From Patagioenas fasciata (Eukaryota > Chordata > Aves > Columbiformes > Columbidae), in assembly GCF_037038585.1 (NCBI RefSeq), contig NC_092520.1:147559104-147623103 (forward strand): a stretch of DNA of 64,000 nt, read 5' to 3'. The notes under the pieces are model-generated. The model made no database searches. It was not told the origin of the DNA and was given only the letters and a program-made list of their open reading frames with translations. Positions 12,261 through 26,558 of this stretch are shown in pieces. The translations under genes were made by a program, and so were the position numbers. Within the stretch, counting starts at the first letter, position 1, and every line of letters starts with the position of its first letter.

Positions 12261-14939
12261 TACTGAGAAGAGAGAGGTAGCAAACAGTTAACATCAGCAT
12301 CATATTCCTGTAGGCTTTTTTGCATGTAAAGATGGATTATGTAAACATATTTTCATCACATAGTCCATTGGTAAACTTCACTTGTGAAGGCTCAGGTTTT
12401 TAGTTACATTAATTTGGGCTTCCTGTGGTGACAGCATGAAGTGAAGGAAAAGGGACCATATTTGAATAATGGTCTAATCAGGCCAGCAGCAACTTCATAA
12501 TTCCCACTACTGAATGGCTTCTTTGTCAGTTCAGCACAGGCGTTTGATTGTATTCTGGTTGCTTGGATTCTTTTTTATGCACAGCTAAGCTGGTGACATA
12601 AAAAAAAAAAAAAAAAGCAATAACATTCTTTCATATTTATTCTAAATTTCTCCAAGCTGGTTTCAACCTTTCTAAAAATACAACTTACATGTGAACATTT
12701 TTAATTCCTCTATTCCCTGACTAGAATAGGTCCTTGTGATCATTCTCTGAACTTATGAAGCCCATGACAAGATCTGGCAGTGCTGGGGAACAGCCAGAAG
12801 TCTCTTTAGAGGAAAAAGGTATTTACAGTATGGGAACCTATCCTTCCTTCCACTAGGATTGTCATGGGCCAGTAGGTGATGTGCACTGGCTGCACCATGT
12901 ACCTCTTGTTCTCTGTTTCTCCTGGCAGTAGACATTCTACTGGCCACTTTCCCAGTCCAAGCCGCTCAACTTGAGACTGCTCCAAACCACAAAATTGGAT
13001 CCAATTTTAATTTCCAAAAGCTTGGGATAGGGTTTTCATGCTGTATGTAGTTAGAAGGTTGCTTCTTATAACAAAACCTTCTTTCAAATATCTGGAATAC
13101 AGAAAATGTTGCTGACAAGTCCACAAATGACATTATTTCAATCATTTTTCTTTGTATTTTCAGTCTAGCCCAAACTCCCAAGATGAACTGACATATAACT
13201 CCACTGGTACTTGCCTCCTCTGAGTTAGAGCTGGATTTATCACTTAACTTCCTCAGGAGCCTTGGAAACGCCCAGGCTCTTAATTTTCAAGAGGATCACT
13301 TATAAGGCAGATCATTTCTCCTTTATGCCCCTTCTCTCTACAAAATCGCCCCTCTTTCTGGTGACAAGTTCTGCTTGCATACCAAATTGCTGGCAATTTT
13401 TCTTCATTTTTGTTATTTTCCAGAAAGAAAAATGTAGGTGACTTTATTTCAATTTCTTAAAGTTTTTGCAAGCCAAAGCACATCGTGTAAGAAAGCTTTT
13501 CCCTGCTCTGCACTGGTGACAACATCTGTTTTCTGAACCTGGATCTAGTTGGTGCTAGGCTGTGTTATGGATGAATTGCACAGGCAGTTGTCTGTCTCTG
13601 TCCTTAAAACCACATCATTTTTAAGAAATAGCCCACAGTATTTTTTTTGGCTGGAGTTTGCCAGACTGCCTTGAGATTTTAGTTTTGCCAGATATTACTA
13701 TCACGATCAGTGGAGTTTTTCACTGCATTTATTTCCCTCCGTAAAGAAAGCAATCTCAGGGTCCATGCATTTCTAAAGACTGAATCTATGGAGGATTTGT
13801 GCTGAAAAATCTATGCTGGATTTTTATGTCATTTGAGCACTTTTATAACACCACATATCCATACTTAAACCTTTGTGCTATTTAGTGCTGTTCTGTGCCA
13901 TTCCCTAGACTTCCTCAGAGACCATAAGTTATAGTATGTCCTTTATGTTCTTCTATCAAGAGCTACACTCCTGCCAAATGTCTTGCTTGCTGACTAGACC
14001 TTTTCCTCTGGATCCATGTTTCTTCCACGTGCTGGTTCTTTGAGTCACATCCATCTACAGATGAGTAGAGGAAAGAAAAAAGGCTGAACAGCAACACTGC
14101 AACTGTTCCCCTGCAATGCCCTGAGATGATTAAAGCTGATGGGAAAGCATTCTCTCCCTTTGTCTCATCACCTCAGTGAATGTGGATGCTCTCAAGTTTG
14201 GCCAGGAGCTGGCACCTCAGGTATCAGTAAGCCTTGAGCCACTTTGAGGGAGCCAGCAAAGAAAGATGCTGGAGGAACGACTCAGAAGTTGCTAGAGGCA
14301 TTGCTCTAAAGCACATTCAGTGAAACTCTTAGAAACAGGGACACAAACAGGGAAACTGTGACCAGACACTGATGGACAACTGTCCTTTAAAATGAGGCCA
14401 GTCCTATTATAGCCTCACTTTCATACTGTTCTAATGCTTCCTGAGTGTTCAGGTCAGACTGAATTATAAAAACACATGCATTCAACTGTGCCTTTGGTAC
14501 TGTGTATTCAGGAAGGAGAGAAGCATCGTAAAAATCCTCTTGCTAACTTCAGCAGCCAGTCCAAATCAGGAGCTGGGGTAAGGAAAGAATCTGACAGAAA
14601 ACTGTGAACAAGCTATATATTTAAACTCAAATAGACTTTAGTGGGAGTCTAGGCCAAGGAAGAGGATCTGGATTTGGCCCAAGCTATTTAAATGATGCAA
14701 GACAGCCTGGTCAGTTTCTCAACTTTTAGCTAGACAATCTCTTTAGATTTAACCCAACTTCATCAAAAAGTCTTTCTCTCTCTGCTGAGAAGCCTGTTAA
14801 TGGGAAACAGGAGAGTTAAAAACACTTTGGGGATGTGTTCTCATCAAAATGATCAGTGATTTTGATTCTGATTAGCCAATCTCTAACACACACTAGAAGC
14901 AGTGTCCATTCTTGGATGTATTTGCAACTTGTTTAGACA

Positions 14940-15042
14940 AGACCTGAGTCACCTGCTCTTCTATCTGGCTCTGCTTTGAGCAGGCTGAACTAGATTATCT
15001 CCAAGGATCTCCAACCCTAATTTTTCTGCAATTCTATGAATC
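14940..15042 (+). mobile_element. CR1 LINE 3' end, old
   Basis: TTGAGCAGGCTGAACTAGAT, then TATCTCCAAGGATCTCCAAC, CCTAATTTTTCTGCAATTCTATGAATCT matches the CR1 3' untranslated end (TTGGACTAGATGATCTCC... TTCCAACCC... ATTCTATGA). The upstream limit is approximate. Confidence 0.8.
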
Positions 15043-18000
15043 TAGTGTTTCAAGAAGGCTCTAGAGCACTGTTAGTCATTCTTTAAATGTTTTTCATGAA
15101 ATTAAACATGATGACTACACTATTTCAGAGCCTGTTCCAGGCATCAGTACTCATAATACCAGTAAATACCAGTTTCACATAACCATTTTAAAGTTAACTA
15201 ACATGGCCACATATAAAGCATGTATTTTAAAGAATATGGTCACATTTAAAGGCCATTCTGAGGTTTTTCTGGCTTGAGCTCTTCTATGTACTTTTTTTAG
15301 TTGTAAGGAACAGATGATACTAGTAGTAATTTCCCTGTTGCTTATTGACTTATTCACTGTTCCTTTCAGCAAAAATGAGACAAGCAGTGACAAAAATTAT
15401 TTTGGTCATGCAGAAATGACATTTTATCTTCTTACCCTGAAATGTTACTAAGCAAGTATCTCAGTCTTACAAATGATCCTTCGAGTTCATGCATGTGTAA
15501 TTCTCTGATTTCAGTTGCAATGCCAATGTGCTGGATGTTTGGTCTGCAGGATCAAAGACTTGGGACAGTAATGAGTTGTGTGACAAAAGAGAATGAGTGT
15601 CAAAACCGCTCACATGACTTCGGGCTGAACTTGCTAAGTAATTTAGCCATCTAAACATGCAGAGGAAGACCCAAGATAATTTTTGAATGCTCCTCTACTG
15701 GTTAGGAACAAGAAACCAAGGTTTTAAATGTCAAAGTCTGCAAAACAGTGTTGACACGTTAAAGTGAAATTTAGACACCTACGTCTGAAATTTACATCCT
15801 AATGATCTGCTAACTGTTTGAAGCTCCAAAAGAGTTTCCTGACAAGCGGCTGTTAAGGTACATATTGCACAGTAGATTCAGTTGGTTCTTTCTGTTGAAG
15901 GTTTGCTTTTGCTTGGAGTAACTGAACTGTCTTGGGACTAAAGAAAGATATCACATGTGATTCCCCCACTGAGTTAAAGGAAGCAAAGTGCATCCACAGA
16001 AGAAAAAATGGTTTTCCAGCCTAAAAGAATGAATGCTGAATTATTTTCATTACTTTATAAAGGAATAACTACCTCATCAAATTTGCCTTAAGACTGGTGT
16101 GAAAGTATTCACACTCAGCTAGATGAGATGAAGACAAAGAATGTAACAAGTCACTAATTGCTAAAATTTCTCTTCATGTGTTCTTGGGCCTATAAGTGAT
16201 GTTTCCTTTACTGGGAACTGCATGAAAATGCCACTACTCACCAGGAAGAATGAAATAACAAATGGAAGCATAACACGAGGCTTGGTCATCAGACCAGTAT
16301 AACAAAAGCTCTTCTCATCAACACAGTCCTTCTTCCTAGCTCAGAAACGAACCATCTAATTTTTTTTACATAAACAGATTTACTGTTTCTTAAAAGGTAT
16401 TTCAGAGCCTCAAAGGCAGCAATAATGTAGTTTCACAATGACTCTTATGATGTGGATCAATACTGGAGCATCCGTTCAGCTGAGTCACAAAAGGATTAAT
16501 CCTTGTCCTCTTACCTACCAGTATGCCACCTTTTCCATGCTCTAGCATATCTGTGAATCTTCATGCTGAGGCAGTTTTCCATAGCGGTTGTAGCTCTGCC
16601 CTGTGTCTGTGTTCATTCTGTGCTGCTGAATAATCTGAGGATAACGATGTATTAAAGCCAGGGCAACATGTTTGAAATCATGTCTATGGTCCCAGTCCAG
16701 AGCCTTGATTACCACAAAATAACTATTTCCCCAACTTGCAGATAACCTCAGTGCAGTTTATTTGTGTTAAATGTACACCTTAACTGAGGATAGATTGCTA
16801 CTAAGTTTCCTTAGCAATTTTTTTTGCTTTCATTTACACTTTTTACTTATTGCAAAATACAAACTAAATTACCACAGAGGTTCTAGTATATCAGAAATGC
16901 ATGGTAAATTATCTCTCTGCTTAAATGGTGTTAGTAATTACAATGCAATAATTAAAAAGAAAACGCAGGGGTTTTTTTTGTATGTATGCTACCCAATTAT
17001 GAGAGTAGTTAATCAACCTAAGAGTTTGAACATAAAGTATTTACAAATTAAACCATGTATGTGGAAGGGAGAAAAGCATAAAATGCAATGCTTGCTGCCA
17101 TTTCAGTACTGAACCATTTCAAAGCTTAACCTGCTTCTGTCTAGGTCAGCAATCAAAGCAAACACTAAAACACTCAATAGCTAAGTTATCCAAAAAACCA
17201 ACATGAATTCAGCCTTTTGCTTACCTACAGGAGCTTGTGCTTAAGACAAACCTGAAAGATTTGCTTCCCAGAACAGCCCTAACATTTAGACATTCTTTTT
17301 CTAGGAAACCTTAGCAGTCTTGGGTTGAAGATAACGGACAAAAGTGAGAATGCTCTTTCAAAAAAAGTATGTGACTGTTTATCATTTTATTCTTTCCTGG
17401 ATCAAAGCACTGCAGTCTTGTTAATGAGAAACAGTTTTATGAAGTGAATTAATCTCAATGGCACCATCTGAAAGTACAGTAGTTGTGGTTAAGGCCTGCT
17501 TTGCTTTGCATAGCCATAAAAGCAGTACTAAGCTGGTGTAAGATATTCTTCATATGCGGTGGCAGAGCCAAAGACACAGAGTATGAGTTTCTGTGAACCC
17601 AGCAGTTTTTATGGTACTGAGTTAATCCTTTCATGGTATTAATGTGAACGGTACTCTACGTGTGCACATTTGCTCATACAACTGTGCTCTGCATCTTGGT
17701 GTCCTCTTTAAATGTTCATTTCAAATTAACACTCATAGGGCTATGAAAGTTCCACCTAAGCATTGCTTTTCCTCCTTTTCAGAAATACTGACAGGTTTTT
17801 CATTGTGTAACCTGTTTGGCATGCACGAGTTTGATACTGCCAGGGATTCTAGTAGATTATATGTTCCTGTTATCTTTAGTGCTACTTTATTTTGGCAAGA
17901 ACTTCTGATTACCTGGAGAATGTACAGGCTATCTGTAATAATGAGGACAATAAATTTTGCAACAAATTTAGAAGAGCCCTGGCAAATTCACTATAAATTT

Positions 18001-20083
18001 GCATACTTTCACCAAGACATTGAAGCCTCCCAAAGGTGTAGGTCAAACACATCTTTGCTTAGTGAAGCAAGCACAGAAATGACTTGATCCAAATTTGTGA
18101 GTGGTGTTTTGCTATAGCTCAGTTTTTATGACTTTCACAGTTCCTTTTGATATTTTGATACAATGACTGAATTCCAAGCACGAAGATGGCCACTGTAGCA
18201 CTTTCACTTCTGGTCCCCGTCCAAAGATGTCGTCTCTTACCACTCAGTAGTTTTGCAGCATCTGTGGAGATGTACAGGGAGCAGTGGGGAATACAGCAGC
18301 AGTGTTGTGTGACTGTGTCAAAAGTGCTTGCATACTGGCATTTCATATAGCAGGCTGTACCTCAAACACCCAATATATGGTTGCACAGCAGTGTGGAGGG
18401 CATCCTAGAATACTTAGCGTTGCAGCAATGGATATGTGTGATCCAGCTGTAAATCACCATGAGTCAACTGGAAGCACAACCCTTGTCAATTAAGAATGGA
18501 AACTTTTGAGTATTATTCAAAGTTTTGTTTTCTTTGTAACGGTTTACCTTTTAGCTAGTTTTTAGGTATTTCTTTCCTTTTATTTCAGATTTAAAGCTTC
18601 AAAAGCCTTAACAAATCTCATCTGCAGCCAAATCCACACTTTTTTTCCACAGGGTAATTTCTTGTCTCCTTTAAGTGTTTATAAAAGAAATCATGTGAAT
18701 TTGCAAATTTAGCAGAACAGATTTTTTGTGGTCCAAATGTCCAGAATGTAGGTCATGTTTTATGACTGAGAAAGTATTTCTGATTAAGCAATTTCACATT
18801 TTGATTTTGGTATTTATTAGAAATACTTTCTAAAAAGTTGTTTCTTGTTTTCAGAAAGTGTGTTTATGGAGACATCCAAAATCATAATTAAAATAACTTT
18901 TCTTCTTTTCATTTTTTTTTTTTTTCCCCCATGGCTTCAAACTGATGTCTTACACCTCACTTAAACTTTGACATAGGAGAAACACAACTTGTTCCTCCTG
19001 TTTCAAGAAAAAAGCTAGAAAAAGTCTTGGTACAAAAACTGAAACAAACTTTAAGGAAGTCTTACAGTCTGGCACTACCAGAAGGTGGAAAACTCAGCAT
19101 TCAAATAAAATGTGAACCTCAGCTCCCTCCGCACTCAAATTCAAAGTCCAACCTCTTTCTTCTGTTTGATCAGGCTTCGAAAATTTCAGAAAAAAACCAC
19201 AACATTTTCATGACTTTTTTTCTCCATTTTTGGTAATTGAATTCAGAGATTTTTCTGGCAGAGCACAGACTTTGTTGAACAGACCCATCTCTGCAGCACT
19301 CCTCAGCCCTGTGCTGGGTTGGTGGAGACAGGAGCAACCACAGTCCCATGGCCACTCCTGGGCCATCTGGGAGGTCTGGCCACCCGTGGACAAGGTCTAG
19401 TCCCACACCCCATATCACTCCTTGGATACAGGCAACACAAGCCCTAGGAAGGAGGTGAAGAGTTTGCAAAGGCTGTGGGTTACCGTGTGAAGTTTTCTTG
19501 TTCTCTAGTGTCACAAGATTCAAGTCTTTACTGACCAGGGTCAGATGTCAAATCTTTGAAGCAGCTATTGAAGGTGGTACTTGGGTAGCAACAACAGCAT
19601 ATTGATCTGTACTTAGCAAATATTTTCTTTCTTCTGATTTTAGGTAGCCCTCACATATTTAGAGAGACTGTTAGATGGGCTTTCACCTGGCAGGCAGAAA
19701 TTTAGTCTTGCAAGAAGTCATATGGCGAAATTTTTGTTTCAGAAAACAAGAATTCTTTGCCTGCAATTGTGGGGCAAGGCATTTTAAATACAAAAATAAA
19801 TATTTATGTAAAAAAAAAAAAATCAACAGCTGGATTAAAAGTATACCCAAATGTATTACAAAAGTGTTTTCTTTGTCATGTCTTTGAAGCATGCTTAATC
19901 ACCATCTAAGTAGAAAGAGCTCCAGGTTCAGGCTAATGGTTATAAGGCTTTAAAGAATATGAGATTAATTTTCTCAAGACAATTTAAATCAGGTGCAATT
20001 CATATCAAACAGAAGCATACCTTCCTATTTAGCACAGACACTAAACATCAAGGGTCTCATTTTCTCACCCCAACCTGCTAATT

Positions 20084-20140
20084 AAAAAAAAAAAAAATAT
20101 ATATATACATATATGTGTATATATATATATATATATATGT
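20084..20140. repeat. A-run plus (TA)n microsatellite
   Basis: About 14 A followed by TA dinucleotides with a few CA and GTG interruptions. Likely length-variable. Confidence 0.85.
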
Positions 20141-23100
20141 AATGCTGTCTTGTTAAGAACAAACACTTTGTTTAAATGAGATTCATCACTTTCATGTCCA
20201 GTTTGAGATGCTGAAAATTTAATTTCTGTGTGGAAGGAAGAAGTGTGCTGATCAGTTTGTTTTGACCCCTGGGTGTGCAATTCTGTGTTAGGTTAATATA
20301 GGTGTCAGCACCCCTCAGCACACCCATGGTCCTAACTCCAGTTCTCTCATGGGGAGGAAGTCTAGGGTGCTTTCCCAGCAGGTTGCAGGAAAGCTATTTT
20401 GCCCTTTGTGGGGATGGGAGTGGAAAGTGAACTGTTGGGAAGAGGCTTGAGGGGCTGCAGATGTCCTTCTGCACTAGCATAGGATGGTCTGACCCCTCAG
20501 AGCAAGGAGAGGGGATGCCAGTCCAAGCCCAAACTCATTCTGGGATATGACCACCAGGCACAGAAATCTGCTAATGCAGGTCAGAGGTTGTGCCATATTG
20601 AAGCCTGCTTTAACTGTGCAGAGGAGATTCAGGCTAAAATACAATCACAAGCTAAATAAAACATATTTTTCCTTTCCATGTTATGATGGTGAAAACTAAT
20701 TTTAAAAGTATGTGGTCATTACGAACCTGACCAACAGCCAGTTGGGCGTTTTCCTAATTAATTCAATAACTTTGGGTGGTGTCTCAAACATTTTGCTTTC
20801 TGCCAATGGGGTCAGCTCCTTCCTCTGTGATGATGCATGTGCCTGTGGAGAGAGAGTGAGTATTGAGAAGGCATTGGCACATATGATTTCTCTGCCTCTC
20901 CTGAAATTCAGCAGTGCTTCAGCAGACTATTTAGCAAGCCACAGGAAACCACGGAGAGTAGGCACTTGTGGATATTATAATTAGGAGTAAACTAACGAAA
21001 GCATTTGGACAAGGAGGGAGGCAGATCAAACAACCACAGGTAAACCGCTCAAAGCCACCAACTTGGCATACAGCACTAGGCTCCCAAATCTCCTCTGCTT
21101 CTGCCATTCCCCTGCCCCAGGGGCTGATACCAGAAGGAAGCAAGACACTAGGTCACTATGTCACTGTAAGAGGAGACTGTGGGACAAAGAAATAGAGAGA
21201 GGTAAGAACAACAGGCAGAGCAACCACGACTGATGGAGAGAATGTAAATCCTTGTGACTTTGTGGCTGCTAGTGGGTCAACACACTGGGAGAAGCAGTCT
21301 CTGCTTTGGCATCTCAATGTCCTATCTCCTTTCTGGCACTCAAACACCAAACATGATGTTCCTCCCCATTCAGCTATCCATAAAGACCTAAGAGCCCTGT
21401 TACAAATAGCATACTGTGATTAAAATGGGGCTCCTGGAATATGTACTGGCCACTTGCCTGAAAGGGTTTTTCAGGACCAAGCCCTAGTTTTACTAGGAGA
21501 AAGTTAGAATAACATCAGAGCTATTATCTCCCTGGGACACGTGATCGAACCCATTTATCTGCTAAGTTTCTTTCACCTTTCCAACTAAAGACAGCAGGAC
21601 ATTCGCATCTCCTGAGGGAGGGGGTGGAGGGCATAAAAGAGGTTATTGTCACAGAGGCAGTAACCCACAAAATCTGCAAAGCTGCCTTCATCTTTTCCCT
21701 TTGCTGTCCAATGTTTGAGAAATTTAACTCAGCTGTTGGCGTTTTCCATTAGGCTTACTGTCAAAATAAAAATAAAAAAGGAAGATAGTGGCTGAAAGAG
21801 AGAGAGAGAGAGAAGAAAAGGAATCAACAGTCTTTGCTATATACTTTCAAAAGGATTATGTTAAATCCCTCCACCCCTGCCCCTCTTTTTTTTTCTGCTT
21901 CTTCAGTTTGTTAACAGTTACATGTAATCTCACTTTGGTACTTAACGGCATCTACTTCAGCATAATCTATTTCCTTCTCACATTTTGATTAAAAGGTGGC
22001 ATAACCATTATATCCATCTGTTAAAGGTACAGAGTCACATTTTACTTTTCCCTCAGCTCTACAGGCAATGGCCAGCACTATGTGAGGAGACAGAAGGATG
22101 TTTTAGAAAGAAAATGTACATTATTTTGAACACTCCATGCACCTGGTCCTTTTGGTTTAGTTTAATGATCAAGAAGTTATACAAGTCATGAAAGCAGGAT
22201 ACCTGATAATGACCTTTATAGTGATATAGACTTTACATTTGGAGATTAATAGAATTGGTCTCAAGAGGATTGTGTCTGAACATTTTTTCCTACTTTTTAA
22301 AGTGCTGTTTGGTTCCTAAACAATCTGCTAGCACACACAGTGTACAACACTGTTACCACTGTAGTGGTACCTACCTGTTTTCAGATAAAGTTTGCCGCAC
22401 ATGTTTTCAGTATCCAACCAGCCTTGCACCCCTTTGTTAACAAAAGGCATGAGATCTGTCCTGGAGGGAAACCAGCTCCAGGCCTGTGAAGCTGAGGAGT
22501 TCACAGCTGCACCAGCCTGATTAGCTGAATGGCCAGGAAGACAGACCAGTTGGGGGCCCAGAGCTGCACTTGGTACTGTGTGCTAAGATGTTTTTTTCTG
22601 TATTTTTTTCTCAACTCCAGCCATGCTCTGCAGTTTGGTTCAAACCTTTGCTTCCATGCTATGACTGCGCGTGCATGTCAGAATGTTAACTTTTCCACAT
22701 CTCTTCTCCTCTGCTCTCTTCTCCCTTTTACTGTTTGCCCTGGAGCACTGCACCAGTGGGGTTATTCCTCATCTCCCAGTACACCTCTGCATGCTCTCTT
22801 GACCACCTTATCTCTGCATGAGAGCACTGTAAGAGCTTTCCAGCCTCTGCTACATCAGTTAATCCCGTCGTGCCAGTGGTGTTGCACAGATGTCCTATTG
22901 TGGGCTCATACATGTGGGGACCTAGTGCAAACAGTGAGATGAGTCTGATGTGGTTTTGCCCAGCTCCCATCATACCTTCCTCTGATTCTGTCGATGACAC
23001 CTAGGCTCTGAAGCCTGGAGGCCTGATGCATTTGTTTTTTCTGCACTCTGGATAGCAATGCCACTGCACCCTCTCAATGCTGAGTTCTTCCAGTCAAATC

Positions 23101-26044
23101 CACATTATTAGAGACATCAATTTTTCCTGATGAAACCTAGTATCTGAAGCCTGGTTTAAAGCCAGGATGTCACAGCTGTGTGAACACAGATGTGTGAAAG
23201 AAGACATACAGATATGCATCCTGTTTTGCATTAGGTATTTACATGTTTCTCCAAAGAGGATATTCATAAAACCTGTATCTGTAGATAAAAAAATATCACT
23301 GCTTTCTGTGGAGCCTGACATAATGATTTGGCTTCAAGAGAAGCCAAACTGGAAGCATTTCTTCAACTGTTTCTGTCATCCTTTTAGGCTTTGTGAGCTC
23401 AACTAAAAGAAGTACTAAATCCAAGCTGTTCTTGGTTTGGATTTTAGTACCCAAGCCTCACTTAATGAGGTTTATTAAGCCTAGTTCTGCTTATCATACC
23501 TGCTGTTACAGGGGCACAATTAATGCTGAGTGGAAACCAAACTTCCTGTCCTGCGAAAATTTTTCCATTGTCAAAAATGTTCTGTGTTAAGACAAATCCA
23601 ATACCTTTCAGAGAAGGAGAATGAGGTTTGACTTCACTCTTCTTTGTTAAAGCAGTTCCGCTTTCTGTAAGTAATTACTTGTTAAGAAGAGGGGTGAGGA
23701 GGGCCTTAACTAGGGTTATAACATTCTCATGGGATGCAGAGGAGCCAGGTTAATGCCCCAGTTAATATTGGTCATACAAGTGCAAACATCAGAGAGGTAA
23801 GGCCACTGTAGTGCAAGCAATTCTGTACTACCGTGCTTGGCAGGTAAGAAGGACAGCTTTCCCTCTCACTGAGGAAACAGCTCTAAGCAGTACATTCTCG
23901 CCTTCCATATGCATATACACGCATGCATATATGCTTATATGTATAGCTCTTCAAGGAAAAAAATAGGAGGTGAGATTTTGCTTTTTTTTTTTCCCCATTA
24001 CATTTGCTTTCAAGCTTTTGTGCCAAGCTGAGGATGGAAGTGAGAGCACTTAAGAGAGAAACCAACTCACACCCTTCCCCTTAACAAAAAAGGTAATTTG
24101 TGTTGTCACCTGTGCACTGTTCTGTGCACAATCAAAATATTTTGGCGGTTTGGTCTTTTGGTGGTTTGTGGGTTCTAGGCACAAGAGATGTGGCCTGTTT
24201 TGGAAGAGATCGGAGAAACGTGTCATGCAGCAGCACCGCAAGCTAGATTTTCCCCTGAGGCAATGTCTGACAGAATTGGCAGCTCATTTCTCCTGCCCTT
24301 GGATGTGAGCTACTTCTGAATGCCTCCCTTGTGCTAGGGCTGGTACTGACCTAGATGTAGTGCTGGTGCCAATTATTACAATTCCCATTAGCTGGAATAT
24401 ACATTAACTTCACAGGTTGTTGACTTCTCCAGTGAGGGAACAGTCTGCTGTATGCATCCATTATTTTTCTGGAGGAGAAGGAACTCTGTTGTGTGCCTAT
24501 TACTCACACAATCTGTTTGTTTGGTTTTCTTTTGCTTTTTAGGAAACTGGCACTATTGAAAACAGTTTTTATAAAAGCTTTTGGCTAGTTTCATCACCAT
24601 ACTGTATTATTTTAGGTTGTTAAACAACGTGGCAGTGGGCGGGTGCAGCCTGTTAGGGATGAGGACATACCCCAGTAACAGGCAGTTCCTTGAGCTGAGC
24701 AGGATGGCTGGGAAGTTTGCATCTACCTCTGTCCTGCCACGTATGTACACACAAGGAGTTAGGATGCCATGTGAGCCTGAGCAGATAAAGTGCTGGCATC
24801 TGGGAAGGAAGTCTCTTGAAAGCTGCAATGGTTTAAAACAGCTGTGAGAACTCTTTTGAATCCAGGGCATTGCCCATGGTTTACACTCACCTTTGCTCCT
24901 TTATCCTGGAATAAATCTGCCATCCTGGACAGATTTTAGCTATAAGCATGAGTTGTTAAATCAACGAACAGTCTCTTCTCCTGAAGACTAAGATACAATC
25001 TGGGGGTTTATGATGCTATTGGCTTTACAACTGTTTATCAAGAAAAGTCCTGGTTCACAAGTGGGAAAAGGGTGTCTTGAACAACCATCCAATCCTTCAT
25101 GTGTTCAGGGTATTGATGGCTACTTTAGTCTGTGCAACCTAGGAGATTTAATTGGTTCTGACCTCTTTTTCTGCTCCAGCCAGTGTGTTATTTTCTGTAC
25201 TGTCAGTAAAACTGGGTGTCTCAGCTTTTATCATTATGATCAAGTTGTTGTTTCACAAAAGGGGAGTGAGGGAAGGTCTGGAGAAGTGAGAAGCTAGTAG
25301 CTGCCACTGCTCATGTGTGTCCTCACACCCTCCCACCACTGAAATAGGTGTCTTGATTTTTAGCTTGGAGGAGCTGGTAATTTGTTTGCCCCCTAAGGCC
25401 GCTAAACAAATCTCTGTGCTAAATATTTACATCGGTTTGGTCATTCAGGAATGAATCAAAATGTGACCTGTTTGAATAAAATAAAGTGACAATTCCCTTC
25501 TCTCTTCATCTTTGTGGCTCACTAAAACAAGAGGCACAGTATGGTGGACTGACTGGACACCTGAAGCATCCCAGGACTTCAGTGGAGGTGAAAGCTCATG
25601 TGTGCTTGGTATGGCACAGTTTTTGGCCAAAATATTTTACAGTCTAAAGAGATAAACAGATGAGGAACAAGGTTAGCATCATCTTTCCCTTTTGTTACAC
25701 AGGGAACCAAGGCAGAGAGAAGTCAATGGTTTACTCAAAATTTGCTTTTTACATGAAGCCTGCATCACACAGAGAAAGAATTAAAAGGGTCCCTGAATTC
25801 CTCTTGAAGACCTTTGCCACAAAGTTATTCTCATATTTGAAAATTTTGTTGCTTCAGAAAACTATTAATTGCTTCTATGGAGGTCTGACAACCAAGCATA
25901 CTGGTAGCATAGAAAAGTAACACATCTGTGAAGATCTGCACATTCTCAGTAGATTTAAGGTATCAGGTACATGTCAGGCCTAGCTTTTTTTGAGGATGTT
26001 TTGACTCCCTGTATCCTCCCTACCTGAAAACTTGTTTAAAGGGC

Positions 26045-26558
26045 TGTCATGGTTTAACCCGAGCTAGCAATATAAATGTGATAACTGCTCACTCACTCCA
26101 CCCTCCCCTCACCACCTCTGAATAGGGGAGAGAATCAAAAAGGAAGGGACATCTTGTGGATTGAGATAAACACAAGGTGGCAAAAGGCCAAACTAAAGAA
26201 AGTCCAAAACAGAACTCCCCCAAACCGATCTCCACCCCAACTCAATGCAGACTCCAAACCTAGCCAGAAGATCCTGACTCTCCTTAAACATGAAGTCTGA
26301 TGTTAATGGGATGGAATACTCTTATTGATCAGTCAAGCTCTACCCATCTCTGCCGCCCTTCCTCAATGCCTCACACCTGTGGGCAGAGCTCAGAGGCCTT
26401 CGCTCCCAGACAACAGCACTTAAAAACATTAATTCTCTCTCAGGGTTTAATCTTCCTGTTCTCAAAATAAATCCAAACAATGACCATACTAGCTATGAAA
26501 AAGAACGGTTTCTAACTTATTTTAACTTATTTAACTTATTTTCAGTCAAACCAGGTCA
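26045..26558 (-). mobile_element. Solo LTR (TGTCATGG...CCAGGTCA type)
   Basis: A 514-base element starting TGTCATGGTTTAACCC and ending AACCAGGTCA, flanked by AGGGC (26040-26044) and CGGGC (26559-26563), a 5-base duplication with one mismatch. The start, followed by a C-rich CTCACTCACTCCACCCTCCC and GGGGAGAGAATC, and the TTGTGGATTGAGATAAACAC segment are typical of a very common bird endogenous retrovirus LTR. By analogy with that family, whose forward strand starts TGTCCTGGTTT, I place it on the minus strand. An AATAAA on the + strand at 26466-26471 leaves the direction open. No internal viral sequence is present. Confidence 0.82.

Larger units (their letters stand above)
12261..26044. other. 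Gene-free stretch between CR1 and LTR insertions
   Basis: Apart from the CR1 end at 14940-15042, I can support nothing here. There is a run of A joined to a (TA)n microsatellite at 20084-20140 and a T-run near 18911-18925. The longest frame (17644-18087, +) does not resemble a protein family and has no splice or retrocopy signs. Confidence 0.6.

Noticed and set aside
17644-18087. 147-codon frame on the + strand
   Set aside because: No family resemblance, no flanking splice logic, and mixed composition typical of translated noncoding DNA.
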